From Flavobacterium sp. (lineage in GTDB: Bacteria > Bacteroidota > Bacteroidia > Flavobacteriales > Flavobacteriaceae): a DNA stretch of 64,000 bases. A program made the position numbers and the translations under genes. Shown here in pieces: positions 1 through 7,488 of this stretch (position 1 is the first letter of the stretch; every line of letters starts with the position of its first letter). The stretch lies in NCBI RefSeq assembly GCF_017744675.1, contig NZ_JAGIAV010000001.1, positions 186,001 through 250,000 on the forward strand, in the 5' to 3' direction. The notes under the pieces are model-generated. The model did no database searches. It was not told the DNA's origin and worked only from the letters and a program-made list of their open reading frames with translations.

Positions 1-542
1 CAACTTTTGTCATCATCGGTTTTTTCCATTGTAAAATCGATAAGCAGTTTGGTCAATGTCTCGTCTTCACCGGCTTGAGCAATAATGGCATCAACAGCTT
101 CGACCAATAAATTTTCGGTATCCAAAGTAACTTCAAAAGTCATTGGAAGATTAAGGTCATGCGCAAAAGCGCGAATGACTTTATGCGTAAATTTATCTAT
201 GGTAGAAATATCAAAAGCAGCATAATTATGAATTAAGTGCTTAATGATTTGTTGCGATTTGGTCTTGATTTTAATAATTGAAAGTCCTGTTTCTCGAGAC
301 AAATCTTCCATTAAATCCGATGCCTTTGGAGACGGATCGTCTTTTGCAAATTCGGAGAGGTTTCCAACAATACGGCTTTTCATTTCATGAACCGCTTTGT
401 TGGTAAAGGTAATGGCTAAAATATTTCGGTATGCATCGTTTTTTGGAGAAGAAAGAATAATTTTCAGGTATTCTTTTACCAAAGTATATGTCTTTCCTGA
501 TCCCGCAGAAGCATCATAAATGGAAAAAGACGGACTTTGCAT
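1..542 (-). CDS. UvrD/AddA-type DNA helicase-nuclease, N-terminal part (cut by window edge)
   Basis: The open frame begins at an ATG at 542 on the minus strand and runs off the left edge, so only about 180 N-terminal residues are visible. Near the start is a Walker A motif (ASAGSGKT, about residues 10-17), followed by a motif Ia-like ITFTNKAVHEMK stretch and STIDKFTHKVIRAF, as in superfamily 1A UvrD/AddA/RecB helicases. In the family these residues bind ATP and single-stranded DNA during double-strand break processing. Flavobacterial proteins of this type are usually over 1000 residues and carry a C-terminal nuclease domain; that part is outside the window. An AddB-like partner would be expected nearby but cannot be checked here. 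The class is secure; the precise name (AddA versus another UvrD family member) is inference. Confidence 0.85.
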   Translation of the reverse strand, partial: MQSPSFSIYDASAGSGKTYTLVKEYLKIILSSPKNDAYRNILAITFTNKAVHEMKSRIVGNLSEFAKDDPSPKASDLMEDLSRETGLSIIKIKTKSQQIIKHLIHNYAAFDISTIDKFTHKVIRAFAHDLNLPMTFEVTLDTENLLVEAVDAIIAQAGEDETLTKLLIDFTMEKTDDDKS

Positions 543-626
543 AGTTTTGATTTTTTATATCGTAAAAATAGCACTTCTAGCGCACTATTAATTAAAAAAT
601 CAAAAAAAATTGAGAAATCGATAAAA

Positions 627-1223
627 CTAGTGTTTTGGAAAAGCTCTTTTATTGAAAACCAAAAGTATACCTACTCCAGTAGAAATTGCTACATCGGCAA
701 CATTAAAAATGGCGTTAAAAAAAGCAAAGTGCTTTCCTCCAAATATCGGCAGCCAAGCCGGAAGCTCACCTTCCCAAATAGGAAAATAAAACATATCTAC
801 AACTAAACCATGAAACCAGGTTCCGTATGGCACTGGAGAAAAAATTGTTGCAAGATTATGTGTGCTGTCATCAAAAATAACTCCGTAGAAAACAGAATCG
901 ATAATATTTCCTGCTGCGCCTGCGAAGATTAATGCAATAGCAACTATTAAATAAGTTGAATGGCGTTTTTTTACCGAATCAGAAAGCCACCAGCCAATTC
1001 CAACTACAGCAAAGATCCTAAAGACTGTCAAAATCAATTTTCCGTATTCTCCTGGTATTTTTGTTCCCCAAGCCATTCCTTCATTTTCAATAAAGTGAAT
1101 TCTAAACCAATCTGCAATGACAACCTCTTCGCCTAAAACGAAATTTGTTTTGACATAAATTTTAGAAAGCTGATCAACAATTAAAACTAAGAATATAAGG
1201 AAGTACGCTTTTCGTAATGACAT
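627..1223 (-). CDS. lspA: Lipoprotein signal peptidase II (LspA)
   Basis: Encodes 198 residues with four predicted membrane segments. It matches LspA, the inner-membrane aspartic protease that removes the signal peptide from diacylglyceryl-modified prolipoproteins. The catalytic aspartates of the family correspond to D143 (in VVDM) and D177 (in NVADVAI); the GNIID motif at 106-110 is also present. A longer loop between the third and fourth helices makes it bigger than the roughly 165-residue proteobacterial enzyme, which is usual in Bacteroidota. It lies downstream of a terminator (1262-1287) that ends the preceding minus-strand gene, so it probably has its own promoter. Lipoproteins elsewhere in the window are potential substrates. 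Confidence 0.95.
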   Translation of the reverse strand: MSLRKAYFLIFLVLIVDQLSKIYVKTNFVLGEEVVIADWFRIHFIENEGMAWGTKIPGEYGKLILTVFRIFAVVGIGWWLSDSVKKRHSTYLIVAIALIFAGAAGNIIDSVFYGVIFDDSTHNLATIFSPVPYGTWFHGLVVDMFYFPIWEGELPAWLPIFGGKHFAFFNAIFNVADVAISTGVGILLVFNKRAFPKH

Positions 1224-1261
1224 TTTATGATTTTTTGATGGGCAAAAATAACAATTTAATC

Positions 1262-1287
1262 AAAAAAAACGCTCCCAAAGGAGCGTT
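1262..1287 (-). terminator. Intrinsic terminator after the 71-residue basic protein gene
   Basis: An 8-bp perfect stem (1268-1275 pairing with 1280-1287, loop CAAA) is followed on the minus strand by a run of eight T residues. It sits just downstream of the stop of the gene at 1343-1558 and before lspA. Confidence 0.85.
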
Positions 1288-1342
1288 AATTGTTTTGCAA
1301 CCAACTAAACAAGTTTATCTGCCAATCTAAACCTTGTAAAGT

Positions 1343-1558
1343 TTACTTTTTCACGGCAGCTTTTGCTGGTGTCTTTGGACTGTCTGAGAAGAAATCAGAG
1401 ATTGATTTAAAGATTCCTTTGTTTTCTTTTCCGGCCGCCAATTTCTTAGCTTCTCCTTTTTTTACATCAGCTTTAAACTTCACGCGCAGTTTTTCAAATT
1501 CTTTCATTCTACGCTCTGTATCAGAGTTTACTTCTTTGAATTTCAATACTTTAGCCAT
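1343..1558 (-). CDS. Small lysine-rich conserved protein, unknown function
   Basis: A 71-residue, strongly basic protein rich in lysine and alanine (C-terminus AKAAVKK). It has no signal peptide or membrane segment. The first half is predicted to be helical (MKEFEKLRVKFKADV); the second half looks disordered. I do not recognise a family. It is a real gene rather than chance: it is followed by a well-formed terminator (1262-1287) and its composition resembles small nucleoid- or ribosome-associated proteins of flavobacteria. Binding to nucleic acid is an inference from charge alone. Confidence 0.6.
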   Translation of the reverse strand: MAKVLKFKEVNSDTERRMKEFEKLRVKFKADVKKGEAKKLAAGKENKGIFKSISDFFSDSPKTPAKAAVKK

Positions 1559-1629
1559 AATGTAAGTTTTTCGTCGTAAATAATTTAAATTATTACTGAT
1601 TTGGTACTACAATGATACATAATTTAATT

Positions 1630-1637
1630 TATATTTG
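1630..1637 (+). promoter_or_regulatory. Candidate Bacteroidota -7 element upstream of the Roadblock pair
   Basis: TATATTTG matches the TAnnTTTG consensus used by the primary sigma factor of Bacteroidota. It lies about 100 bases upstream of the gene at 1740. A TTG exists at 1601-1603 but the spacing of 26 is longer than usual, so the -33 element is doubtful. Confidence 0.35.
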
Positions 1638-1739
1638 TTAATAAAAATTAACACTTGTTTAGGATAAGTGTGAATAATTTTTGAAAATGAATACCAAAAT
1701 GAACTCAATTTAACATTCCTCCCAAAATCCTACAAAATC

Positions 1740-2096
1740 ATGAATGAAATCACAACCACACTTAATGACTTTCTTGTCAGCACCAAATCTACTGCAGCTT
1801 TAATATTAAACGGAAAAGGCAAACTTATTACTTCACTGAATCTGGATTACGGAGACAGTATTGCTGCAATGAGTGCTGCAATTTTATCGATGAGCGAAAA
1901 ATTCTTAATTGATTTAGAAAAAGGCTCTTTAAAGCAATTGTATCTGAAAAGCGCCGAAGGCGTAATTGTTGGAAACAAAATAAGCGGTTCTAATTTTATT
2001 GTTGCTTTTTCTAAAGAAGGAAGCAATCTAGCATTATTAATGCGATCTACAGAAGAAGTTTCTGCCGAATTAAGTAAAAATTCTCTATTGAAATAA
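1740..2096 (+). CDS. Roadblock/LC7-like domain protein
   Basis: A 118-residue soluble protein. The pattern of a short N-terminal helix, a strand with ALILNGKGKLIT, a long helix rich in alanine and serine (AAMSAAILSMSEKFLIDL), then paired strands and a terminal helix matches the Roadblock/LC7 fold. In bacteria these proteins (MglB type) bind small Ras-like GTPases such as MglA and act as GTPase activators or scaffolds. The next gene is a second protein of similar size and layout, 36 bases downstream, so the two probably form one transcript and perhaps a heterodimer. No MglA-like GTPase is adjacent. Family assignment rests on sequence pattern only. Confidence 0.65.
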   Translation: MNEITTTLNDFLVSTKSTAALILNGKGKLITSLNLDYGDSIAAMSAAILSMSEKFLIDLEKGSLKQLYLKSAEGVIVGNKISGSNFIVAFSKEGSNLALLMRSTEEVSAELSKNSLLK

Positions 2097-2132
2097 ACCA
2101 AAAATTCTATTAACAAATAACCCAAATGAACT

Positions 2133-2513
2133 ATGAGCAATGATTTTTTAAACGTGTTTTTAAATGAAATGAAAAGCAACGTAAACGGCTTTATCGCTGT
2201 AGCAGTAACAGAAATTGAATCTGGATTAAGTTTCGGAAATTTAACTATCGACCCAAGTTTTGATCCTGAACTTGCTGCCGCTTATAACCTCGAAGTTGTA
2301 AAAGCTAAATTAAGCGCTGTAAAGGCCCTAAATTTAAACCAGGATATCGAAGATATTTTGATTACACTTTCTAATCAAATTCATATTATCGACATTTCTC
2401 CAAACAAAAAATTCATGATCTATTTGGCTGCCGATGCTTCTAAAGCTAATTTAGGTATGACAAGAGCTATTTTAAGAAAACATAAAGCTGAAGTTGAAAA
2501 AAATCTAGCATAA
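2133..2513 (+). CDS. Roadblock-like protein, partner of the upstream gene
   Basis: A 126-residue soluble protein with an N-terminal helix, a GFIAVAVTEIESGLS strand-turn-strand similar to the first strands of Roadblock folds, a central helix (AAAYNLEVVKAKLSAVKAL), two more strands (DILITLSNQIHIIDI, FMIYLAAD) and a C-terminal helix. It likely pairs with the product of the gene at 1740. The transcript ends at the hairpin at 2538. No catalytic residues are apparent, as expected for a scaffold. More divergent from the classical domain than its neighbour. Confidence 0.55.
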   Translation: MSNDFLNVFLNEMKSNVNGFIAVAVTEIESGLSFGNLTIDPSFDPELAAAYNLEVVKAKLSAVKALNLNQDIEDILITLSNQIHIIDISPNKKFMIYLAADASKANLGMTRAILRKHKAEVEKNLA

Positions 2514-2537
2514 GCTTCTTGAATTCAATTGTATTAC

Positions 2538-2564
2538 AAACCGCCTTTTAAGGCGGTTTTTTTT
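2538..2564 (+). terminator. Intrinsic terminator after the Roadblock pair
   Basis: A 10-bp perfect stem (2538-2547 with 2550-2559) with a GC-rich core, running into a T tract on the plus strand. It ends the two-gene unit 1740-2513. Confidence 0.85.
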
Positions 2565-2715
2565 ATTAAAAGCACTCAAAAAACAAAAACAAGCCAATCA
2601 AAATAGTTCTTACAAAAAGAAACACCTTTTGATTAAAATTATTTTGATTAATTATAGATAATTTCTTTCAAAGCGCGATATTAGTAGCAAACTCGCCTAT
2701 CATTAAACATTAAAC

Positions 2716-2744
2716 AAAAAAAAGCGCCCCTAAAGGAGCGCTTT
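2716..2744 (-). terminator. Intrinsic terminator of the ileS-dksA unit
   Basis: A stem of about 10 bp (2721-2730 with 2735-2744, one G-U pair) with loop TAAA, followed on the minus strand by eight T residues. It lies 25 bases beyond the stop of the DksA/TraR gene. Confidence 0.85.
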
Positions 2745-2768
2745 TTCTCTTACGTATTTCTACGCAGT

Positions 2769-3149
2769 TTATCTTTGCAAGTTTTTAGCTTCGATACTCA
2801 TTGTAGCATGAGGAACGATTTTAAGCCTTTCTTTGCTAATTAATTTACCAGTTACTTTGCAGATACCGTATGTTTTGTTTTCTACACGGAATAAAGCATT
2901 TTTTAAATCACGAATGAATTTCTCTTGTCTGATAGCCAACTGTGAGTTTGCTTCTTTTGACATGGTCTCACTTCCTTCTTCAAAAGCTTTAAAAGTTGGA
3001 GAAGTATCGTCAGTTCCGTTATTCAAATCGTTCATATAGGCACTTTTAATCAAATCAAGATCTTCTTGTGCTTTTTTAATTTTTGCTTGGATTATTTCTT
3101 TGAACTCTGCTAAATCTGCATCAGAGTATCTTGTAATTTCATCTATCAT
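2769..3149 (-). CDS. DksA/TraR-family transcription factor without the zinc cysteines
   Basis: A 126-residue protein with an N-terminal coiled coil (about residues 10-90) and the DksA/TraR C-terminal signature YGICKVTGKLISKERL (94-109) followed by PHATMSIEAK. In the family the coiled coil enters the secondary channel of RNA polymerase and modifies initiation, often with ppGpp. The usual four-cysteine zinc site is reduced to the single C97, as I would expect of Bacteroidota homologues. The start lies 6 bases after the ileS stop, so the two are transcribed together; the order is ileS then this gene, ending at the terminator at 2716-2744. Confidence 0.88.
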   Translation of the reverse strand: MIDEITRYSDADLAEFKEIIQAKIKKAQEDLDLIKSAYMNDLNNGTDDTSPTFKAFEEGSETMSKEANSQLAIRQEKFIRDLKNALFRVENKTYGICKVTGKLISKERLKIVPHATMSIEAKNLQR

Positions 3150-3155
3150 TTTCTA

Positions 3156-6100
3156 CTATTTTGAAATTAATATAATGGTTCTAATATCATCAAACTCAAT
3201 TTCTGTGCCGTTTTCTAACGTGTCAGCAAAAACCAGTTCGTCTGTTAATGTTTCAGACTTAATATAGTCTTCATTTTTTGAAACTGCATTTTCTAAAATA
3301 CCGTCTCGTTTTATTTGAACTTTAATCTTATCCGTAACCTCAAATCCTGAATCTTTACGGATGTTTTGTATTCTATTAACTAATTCTCTAGCGATACCTT
3401 CATTTTTTAATTCTTCGGTAAGAGTAATATCAAGCGCAACTGTTATTCCGTTTGAATTAGCAACCAACCATCCTTCGATATCTTGTGATGTAATTTCCAC
3501 ATCTTCTAATGATAAAGTTACACTATTTCCTGCAATAACAATATCTAGCGACCCTTGCTTGTCCAGTTGGTTGATCTGATCTGCAGAAAAACCTTGTATC
3601 TCCTTAGAAATCAGCCCCATATCTTTACCAAAACGTGGCCCTAAAGCTTTAAAATTAGGCTTAATTTGTTTTACCAAAATACCTGAAGCATCGTCTAAAA
3701 GCTCGATTTCCTTCACGTTTACCTCCGCTTTTACCAAGTCAGAAATAGCTTCGATTTCAGCACGCTGATTCTCGTCAAGTACTGGAATCATTACCTTTTG
3801 CAGAGGTTGACGAACTTTTATCATCTCTTTTTTACGCAGTGATAACACCAAAGAAGAGATCGTTTGCGCCTTCTGCATTTTGCTTTCCAACGTTTTATTA
3901 ACAAAGTTTTCGACAAATTTTGGGAATTCAGCCAAGTGAACACTAGCAAAATCCTCGGTTCCCGTAGAAGTTGTTAAATCGCGGTACAATTTGTCCATAA
4001 AAAATGGAGCCACTGGAGCGCTCAATTTACTGATTGTAAGCAAACAAGTATAAAGCGTTTGGTAAGCTGCAATTTTATCTTTTGCATATTCTCCTTTCCA
4101 GAAACGACGACGGCATAAACGAACGTACCAGTTGCTTAAATTCTCCTGAACGAAGTCAGAAATCGCTCTTGTTGCTTTTGTAGGTTCGTAATCTTCGTAG
4201 CATTCGTCAACAAATTTTATCAACGTATGTAATTCAGAAATAATCCACTGATCGATTTCAGGTCTTTCGTTTAACGGAATTTCAGCTTCTTCGTATTTAA
4301 ATCCGTCGATGTTAGCATATAACGAGAAGAATGAATAGGTATTGTAAAGTGTTCCGAAGAATTTACGTTTAACCTCAGCAATTCCTTCAAGGTCAAACTT
4401 CAAGTTATCCCACGGATTTGCATTCATAATCATATACCAGCGTGTAGCATCTGGACCGTTTTCTGCAATGGTTTTAAATGGGTCTATTGTATTTCCCTTA
4501 CTCTTAGACATTTTAATTCCATTTTTATCCAAAACAAGACCGTTTGAAACTACGTTTTTGTAGGCTATTTTATCAAAAACCAAAGTTCCGATTGCATGCA
4601 AAGTATAAAACCATCCACGAGTCTGATCTACTCCTTCTGCAATGAAATTTGCTGGAAAATCTTTGTTGTCATCAATTTTTTCTTTGTTTTCAAAAGGATA
4701 ATGCCATTGTGCATATGGCATTGCTCCAGAATCAAACCAAACGTCGATTAGATCACTTTCGCGCTTCATTGGTTTTCCTGAAGCTGAAACTAAAGTAAGT
4801 CCATCAACCACATTTTTGTGTAAATCGATTAAATCATAATTGGCCTCAGACATGTTACCAATTTCAAATCCTTTGAATGGATTTTCTTTTTGGAAACCTG
4901 CTTCGATCGATTTTTCGATTGCATTGTACAATTCTTCAACAGAACCAATAATAACTTCTTCTGTTTTATCTTCTGTTCTCCAAATTGGCAACGGAATTCC
5001 CCAATATCTAGAACGAGATAAGTTCCAATCGTTGGCATTTTTAAGCCAATTTCCAAAACGTCCTTCACCAGTAGATTTAGGTTTCCAATTGATAGTTTCG
5101 TTCAGGTCGAACATTCTATCTTTTACATCGGTTACTTTGATGAACCATGAATCTAGAGGATAGTATAATAACGGCTCGTCTGTTCTCCAGCTGTGTGGAT
5201 AACTGTGCACGTATTTTTCAACTTTAAAAGCTTTATTTTCTTCTTTTAAACGAATAGCGATTTCAACATCTACAGATTTCTCTGGAGCTTGTCCGGCATC
5301 GTAATATTCGTTTTTAACGTATTTACCAGCTAAGTCACCTAAATGAGAAGTGAATTTTCCTTGTAAATCTACTAATGGAACTGGAGTTCCGTTTTCGTCC
5401 AGAACCAACATTGGCGGCACTTCTGGTTTTGCTTCTTTTGCTACTTTAGCATCATCTGCACCAAAAGTCGGAGCTGTATGCACAATTCCGGTTCCGTCTT
5501 CTGTTGTAACGAAATCGCCTGAGATTACTCTAAATGCGTTTTCAGCATTTTCATAAGGCAATACGTAAGGCAATAATTGCTCATAACGGATTTCTACTAA
5601 ATCTGCTCCTTTTGCTTCGGTTAAGATTTTGTACGGAAGTTTTTTGTCGCCGTTTTTCACATTATCAAAATCAGCGTCGTCTTCACTTAAGAAAAATCCT
5701 TTTCCGAATTGTTTTCCAACTAAATTTTTAGCCAAAATCACATTGATTGGCTCAAAAGTATATTGATTGAAAGTTTTAACTAAAACATAATCGATTTTTG
5801 GCCCCACTGTCAAAGCGGTGTTTGACGGAAGTGTCCAAGGAGTTGTCGTCCAAGCTAAAATGTGAATATCTCCAAAACCTTGCAAGAATGAAGGCAAAGT
5901 TTCTGGAAGCGTTTTAAACTGTGCTACAATTGTAGTATCCGTTACATCACGGTAAGCTCCAGGCTGATTTACTTCGTGAGAAGATAATCCTGTTCCTGCT
6001 TTTGGAGAATATGGCTGAATGGTATATCCTTTGTACAACAAACCTTTATCGTAGATTTGTTTTAAAAGCCACCAAACAGATTCCATATATTTTGGTTTAT

Positions 6101-6557
6101 AAGTCACATACGGATCTTCCATATCAACCCAATATCCCATTTTTTCGGTCAAATCATTCCATACGTCGGTATAACGCATAACGGTTTTTTTACACGCTTC
6201 GTTATATTCTTCGATAGAAATCGTTTTACCAATATCTTCTTTTGTAATTCCTAATTCTTTTTCGGTACCTAATTCTACAGGCAAACCGTGAGTATCCCAT
6301 CCAGCTTTTCTTTTTACTTGAAAACCTTTTTGAGTTTTATATCTGCAAAAAATATCTTTAATCGCACGTGCCATTACGTGGTGAATTCCAGGTAATCCGT
6401 TTGCTGAAGGCGGGCCTTCAAAAAATACGAAAGGCTCAGCACCTTCGCGAGTTGTTACACTCTTTTCAAATATATTTTCTTTCTTCCAAAAATCAAGAAC
6501 TTCAGACGCTACAGTTGGCAAGTCAAGTCCTTTGTATTCAGTAAATTTTGTACTCAT
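3156..6557 (-). CDS. ileS: Isoleucyl-tRNA synthetase, type 2, with swapped GXHH signature
   Basis: An 1133-residue class I synthetase that charges tRNA-Ile. The Rossmann fold HIGH-type signature reads GIHH at 57-60 instead of HxGH; the KMSKS loop is at 682-686. The CP1 editing domain is present (GTGIVHTAPTFGADD). The C-terminal anticodon-binding part is long, as in eukaryote-like IleRS2 proteins, and lacks the CxxC zinc site that ends bacterial type 1 enzymes. Published work on IleRS2 enzymes links the GXHH swap to very strong mupirocin resistance; that this strain is resistant is inference. No second ileS is seen here. It is transcribed before the DksA-like gene with 6 bases between them. 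Confidence 0.96.
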   Translation of the reverse strand: MSTKFTEYKGLDLPTVASEVLDFWKKENIFEKSVTTREGAEPFVFFEGPPSANGLPGIHHVMARAIKDIFCRYKTQKGFQVKRKAGWDTHGLPVELGTEKELGITKEDIGKTISIEEYNEACKKTVMRYTDVWNDLTEKMGYWVDMEDPYVTYKPKYMESVWWLLKQIYDKGLLYKGYTIQPYSPKAGTGLSSHEVNQPGAYRDVTDTTIVAQFKTLPETLPSFLQGFGDIHILAWTTTPWTLPSNTALTVGPKIDYVLVKTFNQYTFEPINVILAKNLVGKQFGKGFFLSEDDADFDNVKNGDKKLPYKILTEAKGADLVEIRYEQLLPYVLPYENAENAFRVISGDFVTTEDGTGIVHTAPTFGADDAKVAKEAKPEVPPMLVLDENGTPVPLVDLQGKFTSHLGDLAGKYVKNEYYDAGQAPEKSVDVEIAIRLKEENKAFKVEKYVHSYPHSWRTDEPLLYYPLDSWFIKVTDVKDRMFDLNETINWKPKSTGEGRFGNWLKNANDWNLSRSRYWGIPLPIWRTEDKTEEVIIGSVEELYNAIEKSIEAGFQKENPFKGFEIGNMSEANYDLIDLHKNVVDGLTLVSASGKPMKRESDLIDVWFDSGAMPYAQWHYPFENKEKIDDNKDFPANFIAEGVDQTRGWFYTLHAIGTLVFDKIAYKNVVSNGLVLDKNGIKMSKSKGNTIDPFKTIAENGPDATRWYMIMNANPWDNLKFDLEGIAEVKRKFFGTLYNTYSFFSLYANIDGFKYEEAEIPLNERPEIDQWIISELHTLIKFVDECYEDYEPTKATRAISDFVQENLSNWYVRLCRRRFWKGEYAKDKIAAYQTLYTCLLTISKLSAPVAPFFMDKLYRDLTTSTGTEDFASVHLAEFPKFVENFVNKTLESKMQKAQTISSLVLSLRKKEMIKVRQPLQKVMIPVLDENQRAEIEAISDLVKAEVNVKEIELLDDASGILVKQIKPNFKALGPRFGKDMGLISKEIQGFSADQINQLDKQGSLDIVIAGNSVTLSLEDVEITSQDIEGWLVANSNGITVALDITLTEELKNEGIARELVNRIQNIRKDSGFEVTDKIKVQIKRDGILENAVSKNEDYIKSETLTDELVFADTLENGTEIEFDDIRTIILISK

Positions 6558-6687
6558 TTTATCCTTTTCTTAAACGAGGTGCGAAAGTAAGGAATTTTGA
6601 GGGAAATAGATAAAAGATAACGGAAAAAAGACCGATTTCAGGAAATTTTGAGTACATTCCGCAACAAACAACACTCATTTTATCGAT

Positions 6688-7401
6688 TTAAGAGAAAACT
6701 TCTTTTAAAATCTCTAAAGATTTAGGTTTTTTGAATCCCTCCAAATGAAGACTATAATAATCGATTAAAATTTTAAGAAGTATTTGCCTTTCTAAAACAT
6801 GAAAGACTTTTTGGACGTTATCGAATTTTAATTCCAATAGTTTTTTAAACAAACTTGTCTCGTGTTCTGAAAGGACATTTGTCTTTTGAAAATACGTAAA
6901 AACTCCCTCATTCATTTCAAAAAAAGGAAGGTTAATATCTGAAAGATCGGGATAAAACCCGAGGTATTTTGTAATTTCTAAAAGTAGAATTAAATGAAAA
7001 TTTGAAATTTCGTCATGATGATCCAGCCAGGTAAGTGCGGTTTCTAAAAACAGAAAAAGCTGTTCGTTTTTCTCTTCCTCCTGAATGGAATAATGCAACA
7101 TTTCGGAAAGAAACATAACCATCGTACTTTTTACTATATCGGTATGAATACTCTGAAACGGAACGGCGGTTTTTATTTCTTTGAAATTTTCTAAAGTCCC
7201 TTTGTTCTTATGAACTGCCTCAATTTCCAAAATAGAAAATGGCTGAAAATAAGCAATCTTCTGACCGGCCTTTCTGCTGGAAAAAGCGTCACGCACAAAA
7301 TAAGATTTCAGTCCGCTCGAAAGCGTAAAACATTTTACGATCAAGCTTTTTTCCTGAAATTTTAAAGAAGAAATTACTATGGCTTTGGTTTTGACTTGCA
7401 A
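6688..7401 (-). CDS. recO: DNA repair protein RecO
   Basis: RecO loads RecA onto SSB-coated single-stranded DNA with RecR and anneals strands. The N-terminal OB-fold begins with VKTKAIVISSLKFQEKSLIVKCFT and continues into the helical C-terminal half, total about 240 residues, as in other flavobacterial RecO proteins, which lack the zinc cysteines of some homologues. I placed the start at a TTG at 7401 because the in-frame extension to an ATG at 7440 is read from the low-complexity spacer (repeated CTTGAAA words) and is not protein-like; the choice is uncertain. It lies downstream of porZ on the same strand, 87 bases away. Confidence 0.88.
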   Translation of the reverse strand: MQVKTKAIVISSLKFQEKSLIVKCFTLSSGLKSYFVRDAFSSRKAGQKIAYFQPFSILEIEAVHKNKGTLENFKEIKTAVPFQSIHTDIVKSTMVMFLSEMLHYSIQEEEKNEQLFLFLETALTWLDHHDEISNFHLILLLEITKYLGFYPDLSDINLPFFEMNEGVFTYFQKTNVLSEHETSLFKKLLELKFDNVQKVFHVLERQILLKILIDYYSLHLEGFKKPKSLEILKEVFS

Positions 7402-7488
7402 AAGATTTTTGTTTTTTTTGTTTCGAGTTTCAAGTTTCAAGTTTTTATCAAACTGAACACTTAAAAACTAGACACTGAACACTAATTT

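Noticed and set aside
537..806. Plus-strand open frame of 89 codons over the lspA end
   Set aside because: Antisense to lspA and the helicase start; low-complexity composition and no protein-like features.
6688..7440. RecO start at the ATG at 7440
   Set aside because: The extra residues come from repeated CTTGAAA spacer words; conserved sequence begins at VKTKAIV. The TTG start is favoured but not certain.
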